Below are positions 1-5,168 of a stretch of DNA of 6,669 bases, one piece after another. The DNA comes from Flavobacterium psychrophilum. GTDB lineage: Bacteria > Bacteroidota > Bacteroidia > Flavobacteriales > Flavobacteriaceae. Position numbers and translations under genes: made by a program. The DNA lies in the NCBI GenBank assembly GCA_945866505.1, contig CAMBHH010000184.1:1-6669 (forward strand), read 5' to 3'. Numbering within the stretch: position 1 is the first letter of the stretch; each line of letters opens with the position of its first letter. The notes beneath the pieces were generated by a model. It was not told where the DNA came from. It did no database searches and saw only the letters and a program-made list of their open reading frames with translations.

Positions 1-5
1 ATTGA

Positions 6-275
6 TTATTTTCTAATACCCAATACTTTGATAATCTCACGATACCTGTTGATTTCTTTCTTTTTCAAGTAATCTAACAAGGCTCTTCTTTTACCTACTA
101 ATAGTACCAATGAACGCTCTGTGTTATAATCGTGACGATTTTTTTTCAAATGCTCAGTAAGGTGCGTAATTCTGTGTGTGAAAAGTGCGATTTGTCCTTC
201 TGCAGATCCTGTGTTTTCTGCTTTTCCTCCGTGTTTAGCGAAGATTTCTTCTTTAACTTCTTTTGTTAAATACAT
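6..275 (-). CDS. rpsO: 30S ribosomal protein S15
   Basis: Ribosomal protein S15 binds the central domain of 16S rRNA early in assembly of the 30S platform and contributes to a bridge with the 50S subunit. The 89-residue product has the usual S15 length and its conserved motifs: TGSAEGQIALFTHRI (residues 22-36), HLKKNRHDYNTERSLV (42-57), the basic GKRRALLDYLKKK (61-73), and an NRYREIIKVLGIRK tail. The ATG at 275 is chosen because MYLTKEV aligns with the N-terminus of S15. An in-frame ATG at 314 would add 13 residues with no family counterpart. There is no Shine-Dalgarno sequence and the leader is AT-rich. A -7-like box at 332-339 suggests its own promoter, independent of the upstream TonB-domain gene. 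In many bacteria pnp follows rpsO, but the window ends too soon to tell. The identification is firm. Confidence 0.97.
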   Translation of the reverse strand: MYLTKEVKEEIFAKHGGKAENTGSAEGQIALFTHRITHLTEHLKKNRHDYNTERSLVLLVGKRRALLDYLKKKEINRYREIIKVLGIRK

Positions 276-331
276 GCTAATATTATTTAAATGATTGTTA
301 TGTATGTTATGCATCTATTGCAAAACGTGCG

Positions 332-339
332 CAAAAGTA
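332..339 (-). promoter_or_regulatory. Candidate Bacteroidota -7 box for rpsO
   Basis: On the minus strand this reads TACTTTTG, an exact match to the Bacteroidota -7 consensus TAnnTTTG. It lies 56 nt upstream of the rpsO ATG, which implies a leader of roughly 50 nt. No convincing TTTG-type -33 element is seen at the usual distance, where an AT-rich heptad repeat lies instead. The assignment rests on motif and position only. Confidence 0.55.
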
Positions 340-352
340 AAGAATAATTATT

Positions 353-380
353 AATTATGAGTTATGAATTGTGAATTATT
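353..380. repeat. Degenerate 7-bp tandem repeat, four units
   Basis: Four consecutive heptads read aattatg, agttatg, aattgtg and aattatt on the plus strand. They end exactly at the base before the stop codon of the TonB-domain gene (381-383) and sit just upstream of the rpsO -7 box, in the spacer between the two genes. The units differ at one or two positions, so the array is decayed. It may be simple AT-rich slippage; a role as an upstream promoter element is only a possibility. Confidence 0.55.
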
Positions 381-1325
381 TTAGTACGTAGATTGAATAG
401 TAATAGGTAATGAATAAGTGCATCTTATTTTTATACCTCTAATTTCGCCTGGAGCAAAATTTTTATAGGTAGTTACTACTTTAATCGCTTGTTCGTCTGT
501 CCCATAACCTATACTCTTAAGGATTTTAGGCTCAACGACCTGTCCGTCTTTATCAATGACAAATGAAATAAAAATTTTACCCTTTAGTCCTTGAACTTCA
601 GGTACGCGGAAGTTTTTTGCTACGTGTTTGTAAAAATCCGAAATGCCATTTTTGGGTTCAGGTCTTAATTGTACTATTTTGTAATTTCGTGAAATTTTAT
701 TGGAATCGACGCTGGTTCCAGATTTGAATTTTTTATTTTCATATTCTTCACTAAAAGTGTAGCCCATTTTTTTGTCATAGCCTTCCCATATTCCATCCTT
801 GAATCCTTCTTTTATTTTCCCAGACGCAAAGAAAGAATCTGCAATTTCTTCATAATCTCCATTGCCATCAATTACTGTTTGGGCATTTTTTGAATTCCAA
901 AATTGAAAGACTTTTAATTCGCCAACAAATGTTTTTTCATCTTCAACATACACACCTTCAAGTTTTAAATTTCCGTTTTCGTACCATTCAGAGCACTTTC
1001 CATTTGGTCGAGATTTTACATAGTTTGTTACTGCTTTTTTATTTCCGTTTTCGTAATAAAAAACAAACTCCCCTTCTTTTGACTTATCATCTTTTGTAAT
1101 TGAGGTTCCTTCCATTTGCAAAACACCCGATTTGTAATAATCTTTAATGTCATATAAGTCTTTATCCAAATAAAAATCTTTGATTATTCGATAATATTTA
1201 GCGTTTTCTTGCGAAGTTTCATTCCAAGTAGAATCTAAATATACTTTCTTGTCATTTGCCGAAAGCTGCGCAATACAAAGTTTTGGAACAAAAAGACATA
1301 AAAAAGCGAATAAAATAGTTTTCAT
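381..1325 (-). CDS. Secreted MORN_2-repeat protein with TonB C-terminal domain
   Basis: The 314-residue protein starts with a signal peptide: MKT, a hydrophobic core, and a probable cleavage after CIA near residue 19. It is therefore exported to the periplasm or cell surface. Residues of about 62-125 contain three MORN_2/YwqK-like units with a Y-x-(S/N)-G-x-x-(K/Q) pattern (YYKSGVLQMEG, YYENGNKK, WYENGNLKLEG). A weaker unit lies around residues 164-183 (FFASGKIKEGFKDGIWEGY). Residues of about 226-312 form a TonB_C domain, including VQGLKGKIFISFVIDKDGQV and a closing RCTYSLPITI strand. Bacteroidota encode many such repeat-plus-TonB_C proteins. Because this one has a signal peptide rather than a membrane anchor and proline-rich linker, it is unlikely to be a classical energy transducer for outer-membrane receptors. 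Its actual partner is unknown. It is separated from CRY-DASH by 81 nt and has its own -7-like box, so it is probably not part of the photolyase operon. Confidence 0.85.
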   Translation of the reverse strand: MKTILFAFLCLFVPKLCIAQLSANDKKVYLDSTWNETSQENAKYYRIIKDFYLDKDLYDIKDYYKSGVLQMEGTSITKDDKSKEGEFVFYYENGNKKAVTNYVKSRPNGKCSEWYENGNLKLEGVYVEDEKTFVGELKVFQFWNSKNAQTVIDGNGDYEEIADSFFASGKIKEGFKDGIWEGYDKKMGYTFSEEYENKKFKSGTSVDSNKISRNYKIVQLRPEPKNGISDFYKHVAKNFRVPEVQGLKGKIFISFVIDKDGQVVEPKILKSIGYGTDEQAIKVVTTYKNFAPGEIRGIKIRCTYSLPITIQSTY

Positions 1326-1344
1326 AAAAGTAAATTTAAAAAAT

Positions 1345-1352
1345 CAAATGTA
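1345..1352 (-). promoter_or_regulatory. Candidate -7 box for the TonB-domain gene
   Basis: The minus strand reads TACATTTG, matching TAnnTTTG, 19 nt upstream of the start codon at 1325. TTG triplets occur upstream, but at spacings of about 15 and 24 nt, on either side of the usual range, so the -33 element is uncertain. If used, the untranslated leader would be only about 10 nt. The call is based on motif and position. Confidence 0.45.
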
Positions 1353-1406
1353 TTAATTTTAGTACTACAACTAACACAAGAAATTGCTATTTAGAACGAA
1401 TTCATT

Positions 1407-2696
1407 TTATTCCAACCACAACCTTCTAAACGCTTTATTTTTATCGTAATCGGTCGCTTGTTTTTCGATATTAAAATAGCGATGACCTCGAGGATCGTTA
1501 CCAACGCCCGCCAAATATGCCCAATTTCCCCAATTGCTACTTACATCATAGTCTATTAATTGCTCCTCAAAATAGGCTGCGCCCAACCGCCAATCCATAT
1601 TCAATTCATTGCAAAAATAACTGGCCACATTTTGTCTGCCTCGGTTGCTCATAAAACCCGTGAGTTGCAATTCGAGCATATTGGCATTAATAAAATCCGA
1701 TGGAGTTGTTCCATTTATCCATTGTGACAATAATTTTTCGTTCAAAGATTTTGAGTTGATTTTCTCGGTTTTGATTCCAGAATACAGGAAAAACTTGGTT
1801 TGGTGTTTTTTGAACATAAATCGGAAAAAATCTCGCCATAACAATTCGAAAATCAACCAATAAGTAGAATCATTAGCGCCAAATTGCTTTTCGTATTTTT
1901 GAACTTCACTATAAATGTATCGTGGCGAAATACAGCCCATTGCCAACCAAGCCGAAAACTTAGACGAATAATCAGCTCCAATCATACCGTTTCTTGTTTC
2001 CTTGTATTTTGATAAATTTTGCGTTTGATAAAAATAATAATTTAATCTTTTGACAGCTTCGGTTTCACCACCTTTAAATTGGATAGCTGCACGAGAATCG
2101 ATTGGTGAAAAATCCAAACCCAAATCTTTTAAAGTGGGCAATTCCATTGCTGGAATTTCTGGTGAATTAATTTGAGTTGGTTTGTCGAATGGTTTTCTAA
2201 TCGTAGCATCTTTCTCTGTTTTTTTTCTAAAATTCGTAAACACATCTGGAATATCTTTGATAGAAAAAGGCAAGTCTAAAGCATGATACAAAGTGCTTGT
2301 GCTAAACAGTTCAAGTTCGCATCGCAATTTGAATAGTTCATCTAATACTAATTTCTCGGTTTGCTTTTCCTCAAAAGCCACTTCTCTTTTAGCAAAAACT
2401 TTTAGTGCTCTATACTGTTTAACTAATTTCGGGATTTCAATTTCAGGTTTTCCTTTGACTATTACTAATCCCGAACCTAGTGCTCTTAAACTTTCGTCCA
2501 AATCTTGAAGTGATTCTAACAAAAATTGAGCTCTGTAATTCCCGGTTTTTTTGAATCCGTATTGGGTAGTTTCAAAATGTGCATCGTCAAAACAATACAC
2601 AGGAATTATCTGTTCACTTTGCGCTGTGGCCTTTACAAGTGTTTCGTTATCTTCTAATCTTAAATCTGTTTTAAACCAAACTACTGAAGTTTTCAT
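1407..2696 (-). CDS. DASH-family cryptochrome (CRY-DASH)
   Basis: A 429-residue member of the photolyase/cryptochrome superfamily. CRY-DASH proteins bind FAD, often with a folate antenna, and characterised members repair cyclobutane pyrimidine dimers mainly in single-stranded or looped DNA. Some also signal. The N-terminal alpha/beta photolyase domain opens with SVVWFKTDLRLEDNETL. The C-terminal FAD domain carries YSSKFSAWLAMGCISPRYIY (243-262), ELLWRDFFRF (284-293, with the substrate-contacting Glu284 retained) and the DASH signatures TGFMSNRGRQNVASY (346-360) and SNWGNWAYLAGVGNDPRG (387-404). The FAD-proximal tryptophan of the triad appears to be Trp392. One oddity is that the normally conserved TGxPxxDAxM segment reads TPSDFINANM (331-340). 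The ATG overlaps, in TAATG, the stop of the ancestral reading frame of the upstream Fe-S photolyase, which indicates a shared transcript and probably translational coupling. No Shine-Dalgarno sequence is seen. Confidence 0.95.
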   Translation of the reverse strand: MKTSVVWFKTDLRLEDNETLVKATAQSEQIIPVYCFDDAHFETTQYGFKKTGNYRAQFLLESLQDLDESLRALGSGLVIVKGKPEIEIPKLVKQYRALKVFAKREVAFEEKQTEKLVLDELFKLRCELELFSTSTLYHALDLPFSIKDIPDVFTNFRKKTEKDATIRKPFDKPTQINSPEIPAMELPTLKDLGLDFSPIDSRAAIQFKGGETEAVKRLNYYFYQTQNLSKYKETRNGMIGADYSSKFSAWLAMGCISPRYIYSEVQKYEKQFGANDSTYWLIFELLWRDFFRFMFKKHQTKFFLYSGIKTEKINSKSLNEKLLSQWINGTTPSDFINANMLELQLTGFMSNRGRQNVASYFCNELNMDWRLGAAYFEEQLIDYDVSSNWGNWAYLAGVGNDPRGHRYFNIEKQATDYDKNKAFRRLWLE

Positions 2697-2899
2697 TATA
2701 AATCATTTATATTTTTCAAATAATAATCGGCTTGTTCTAATAAAGCTGCTTTGTCACCAGGTTTCATTTTTCGCCAAACATTGTACATCATTCCAATACG
2801 TGGATTTTTTCCTAATTTGTCTTCGTTTTTGTCGTAAAAATTCCAATACAAACTATTGAAAGGACAAGCTTTGTCGCCCGTTTTTACCGCTTTTTTGTA
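2696..2899 (-). pseudogene. Orphaned C-terminal 67 codons of the Fe-S photolyase
   Basis: Directly after the TAA at 2902-2900, the same frame stays open for 67 codons and ends with TAA at 2698-2696. The translation begins YKKAVKTGDKACPFNSLYWN and continues with DKLGKNPRIGMMYNVWRKM and a helical ALLEQADYYL tail. This is the expected C-terminus of FeS-BCP/PhrB-type photolyases. It holds the fourth predicted [4Fe-4S] ligand, Cys456 in the numbering of the full frame, 13 residues after Cys443 as in Agrobacterium PhrB (441 to 454, from memory). No frameshift or further stop is present, so the interruption is a substitution-type nonsense change and looks recent. No suitable restart codon precedes the segment, so it is probably not translated by itself. 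Confidence 0.85.
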
Positions 2900-4231
2900 T
2901 TAACACGAACTACAATAATGACTCATTTTATCAATGTACGAAGCGGAACTTACATAGGGTTTTGTTCCTACAATTCCGCCATCGGCAAACTGACTCATTC
3001 CGCGCGTGTTGGTAATTTCGACCCATTCGATAGCATCAATATAAATTCCCAAATACCAAGCATCGACCTCGTCAGGATGAATTCCAGCCAAAAGTGCAAA
3101 ATTCCCCGTAATCATCAACCGTTGAATATGATGTGCATAGGCAAAATTCAAGGATTGATTGATAGCGTCTTTCAGGCAATTCATTTTGGTTTTTCCTGTC
3201 CAAAACCAATCGGGTAGTTTGTTTTCGTGGTCGAAATAATTCATCGTGGCATAATCTGGCATTTTGTGCCAGTAAATTCCCCTCATATATTCGCGCCAAC
3301 CAATAATTTGTCGAACAAAACCTTCCAACTGATTGTATTCTATTTCATCAGGGTGTTTTTCCCATTCTTGAATGACTCTATGAATCACTTCTAAAGGCGA
3401 AATTAATTTACAATTCAACGAAAAGGAAAGCCGAGCGTGATACAAAGACCATTCGTTGGGCGTCATTGCATCTTGATAACTTCCAAAAAGGGACAAACAT
3501 TCCGTAGCGAAAAAATCCAATAATTCTAAAGATTGGGTTCTGTTTACTGGCCAAACAAAGTTTTTTGCATCTATGTTTCCAATGGTTTTAATATTGGTTT
3601 TTTGGATTTCAGCTAGTATTTCCGAAACATCATTATTGAAAACTAATGGCGGAGTTGGTTTGTGATTTTTAGGCAATTTTTTGCGATTTTCCCCGTCATA
3701 ATTCCATTTTCCGGTCAAAGGTTTGTCTCCTTGCATCAAAATATTGTGCTTTTTTCGCATCATATGATAGAAGCTTTCCATCAAGAATGTTTTTTTACCT
3801 TCAAAAAAATCGCCTAATTCGTTCCTGGAACTCATAAAATGTTCCGAATCCACAACCGAAGTTTCAATAGCGAGAGTTTTGCAAAAATTCTTCAACAATT
3901 CGTCTAAGCGATATTCGTCGGGCAATTGGTATTCGAAATTTGTAAATCTTTCTTTTTCGATTAAATATTGAATGTTTTTATCAAAGGATTGTAAATTGGT
4001 TGAATCATTTAAATGAAAATAAATCACTTGATGATTTTTCTGGATTAATTCCTTGGCAAAATTTTGCATAGCCGAAAAGAAACCCACAATTTTTTGGATA
4101 TGATGTGTGGCATAATCGGTTTCGGTGCGAATTTCCATCAAAACATACGTAACTGAATCATCAACGGTTTGATACCATGAATGGTTACTATTTAATTGAT
4201 CGCCGAGAATTAATCGTAAGGTTTTTTTCAT
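2900..4231 (-). CDS. Fe-S cluster photolyase (PhrB/FeS-BCP type), truncated by in-frame stop
   Basis: A cryptochrome/photolyase of the bacterial iron-sulfur class. Characterised relatives such as Agrobacterium PhrB repair (6-4) photoproducts using FAD, a lumazine antenna and a [4Fe-4S] cluster. The N-terminus LRLILGDQLNSNHSW is typical of the class. Family hallmarks follow: QIIGWREYMRGIYWHKMP (308-325), MNCLKDAINQSLNFAYAHHI (350-369, with Cys352 and the His367-His368 active-site pair), then QRLMITGNFALLAG, WYLGIYIDAIEWVEITNTRG and SSASYIDKMSHYCSSC. Trp344, Trp392 and Tyr393 correspond to PhrB electron-transfer residues at a constant offset of two. Translation stops right after Cys443. Read through, the frame would be 511 positions, the usual family length, and would supply the fourth cluster cysteine. 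As it stands the protein lacks that ligand and the C-terminal helices, and is probably unstable or inactive. It lies 76 nt after the DUF2256 gene. A strain-specific mutation or a base-call error are both possible. Confidence 0.9.
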   Translation of the reverse strand: MKKTLRLILGDQLNSNHSWYQTVDDSVTYVLMEIRTETDYATHHIQKIVGFFSAMQNFAKELIQKNHQVIYFHLNDSTNLQSFDKNIQYLIEKERFTNFEYQLPDEYRLDELLKNFCKTLAIETSVVDSEHFMSSRNELGDFFEGKKTFLMESFYHMMRKKHNILMQGDKPLTGKWNYDGENRKKLPKNHKPTPPLVFNNDVSEILAEIQKTNIKTIGNIDAKNFVWPVNRTQSLELLDFFATECLSLFGSYQDAMTPNEWSLYHARLSFSLNCKLISPLEVIHRVIQEWEKHPDEIEYNQLEGFVRQIIGWREYMRGIYWHKMPDYATMNYFDHENKLPDWFWTGKTKMNCLKDAINQSLNFAYAHHIQRLMITGNFALLAGIHPDEVDAWYLGIYIDAIEWVEITNTRGMSQFADGGIVGTKPYVSSASYIDKMSHYCSSC

Positions 4232-4234
4232 TTA

Positions 4235-4266
4235 TTTAAAGATTGAAAAATTTAAAGATTGAAAAA
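4235..4266. repeat. Perfect 16-bp tandem duplication in the photolyase leader
   Basis: The unit tttaaagattgaaaaa occurs twice back to back (4235-4250 and 4251-4266), with no mismatch. It fills nearly half of the 76-nt gap between the DUF2256 stop and the Fe-S photolyase start, ending 3 bp from the ATG on the minus strand. In the mRNA it would form the U- and A-rich ribosome-binding region. Part of it (aaagatt) is complementary to aatcttt just upstream, at about 4282-4288, so a weak 7-bp stem is possible. It may affect translation of the photolyase, or be a neutral duplication. Confidence 0.75.
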
Positions 4267-4307
4267 TAACGATAGGAGTTAAATCTTTTAATCATTAAAT
4301 TATTTAA

Positions 4308-4442
4308 TTATTTTTTTCTACATTTATCACTACAATATTTTACTTCGTCCCAAACTTTTTCCCATTTCTTGCGCCAACTAAAGGGTTTTTGGCAAACGAC
4401 GCAAATTTTGGCAGGTAAATTTTGTTTTTTAACGCCTTTCAT
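4308..4442 (-). CDS. DUF2256 small zinc-ribbon-like protein
   Basis: A 44-residue protein starting [20 protein letters not shown] and ending YCSDKCRKK. It matches the DUF2256 family: C-x2-C (Cys14, Cys17), a central [17 protein letters not shown] block, and C-x3-C (Cys37, Cys41). These four cysteines would form one zinc site, and the protein is strongly basic. The function is not established. From general knowledge of bacterial genomes, DUF2256 genes recur beside cryptochrome/photolyase genes, and that is the context here. The start at 4442 lies 1 nt after the stop of the DUF2071 gene, so the two are almost certainly cotranscribed. A nucleic-acid-binding or cofactor-related helper for photolyases is possible but is inference. 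Confidence 0.9.
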   Translation of the reverse strand: MKGVKKQNLPAKICVVCQKPFSWRKKWEKVWDEVKYCSDKCRKK

Positions 4443-4443
4443 T

Positions 4444-5166
4444 TTAGAAATTTATTTTAGTTCTTTTCCATTCAATTCCTACTGCTGAGCCATCGGCAAT
4501 GAAAACGGCTGCTGGCTTTATTTGATTCAAAACTGAAAATGATTTCCCATACATTGCCTCAAAATTACATTCAATTTGGTAATTCAAAACTTCACTTACA
4601 TTCCAGCTGGGATGTTGCAATTTGTATTCTTCGGTTTTATCATCGGCAGTTTTAGTATAACCATAGTAATGCTCGTAGATAAAACTTTCTAAAGAATTAG
4701 GTTTCATCTTTTCGGAAGTTGTTGCTGTTGTCACGGCAATGGAATTCCATTTTTTGTTTAATAACCATTCGAATTTTACTTTTTTCGAAGATTTCTCAGT
4801 GACAATCTCGTGTTTTGTTGGAACGACTGTGTAATGTTCATTGTATAATTTATTGGCTACCCAAGCCACAATTGGATACGGAATAGTTTCGTTTATAAAA
4901 ACAACACCTCGCTTTGTGATACCATTTTCTTCTTTTCGTTTTACATAAAAACGCAAATTTATTTCTTCAAAATTGCCAACAAACGGAATAGGAACATTGA
5001 ATAATTTGGTGTTTTTGAACATAAAACCAACCAAACTAACATAACATTTTCCGTCAAATAAATCTAATTCTACCCCTTTTGGGACAAAAGGAATTAGAAT
5101 TTTTGGGTCAATTTCATAATTAGCCATAATGATATTTTCCCAATTTGCTTTTAAAAATAGCGCCAT
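4444..5166 (-). CDS. DUF2071 (YqjF-like) protein
   Basis: A 240-residue cytosolic protein with no signal peptide or membrane segment. It matches the DUF2071/YqjF family (COG3361): [20 protein letters not shown] at the N-terminus, then [39 protein letters not shown], and [11 protein letters not shown] with [19 protein letters not shown]. These blocks are the family's usual opening. The length is typical. The biochemical function is unknown; the family has been compared to the acetoacetate-decarboxylase-like fold, which I cannot test here. The start at 5166 follows the upstream photolyase-family stop by only 2 nt and the stop is 1 nt before the DUF2256 ATG. It is thus embedded in the photolyase operon, which hints at, but does not show, a role in that pathway. 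Confidence 0.88.
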   Translation of the reverse strand: MALFLKANWENIIMANYEIDPKILIPFVPKGVELDLFDGKCYVSLVGFMFKNTKLFNVPIPFVGNFEEINLRFYVKRKEENGITKRGVVFINETIPYPIVAWVANKLYNEHYTVVPTKHEIVTEKSSKKVKFEWLLNKKWNSIAVTTATTSEKMKPNSLESFIYEHYYGYTKTADDKTEEYKLQHPSWNVSEVLNYQIECNFEAMYGKSFSVLNQIKPAAVFIADGSAVGIEWKRTKINF

Positions 5167-5168
5167 TT

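Noticed and set aside
276..314. A 13-residue N-terminal extension of S15 from the ATG at 314
   Set aside because: The extra residues (MHNIHNNHLNNIS) match nothing in S15, while MYLTKEV at 275 fits the family start.
890..1099. Plus-strand open frames, such as this one and those at 1645-1863, 2293-2508, 2551-2859, 2918-3217, 5223-5480 and 6097-6282
   Set aside because: They lie antisense to well-supported genes, have no recognisable domains, and read as low-complexity Ser/Phe/Leu-rich translations.
1326..1406. Intrinsic terminator after CRY-DASH
   Set aside because: Only a short GAATTC palindrome and AT-rich sequence are present; there is no GC-rich stem followed by a U-tract.
2900..2902. Programmed recoding of the stop (selenocysteine or pyrrolysine)
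   Set aside because: The codon is TAA, not TGA or TAG, no structured element is evident downstream, and the family has a basic residue, not a redox residue, at this position.
4251..4290. Regulatory hairpin in the photolyase leader (aaagatt paired with aatcttt)
   Set aside because: A 7-bp AT-rich stem with a loop of about 20 bases is too weak to call in this base composition.
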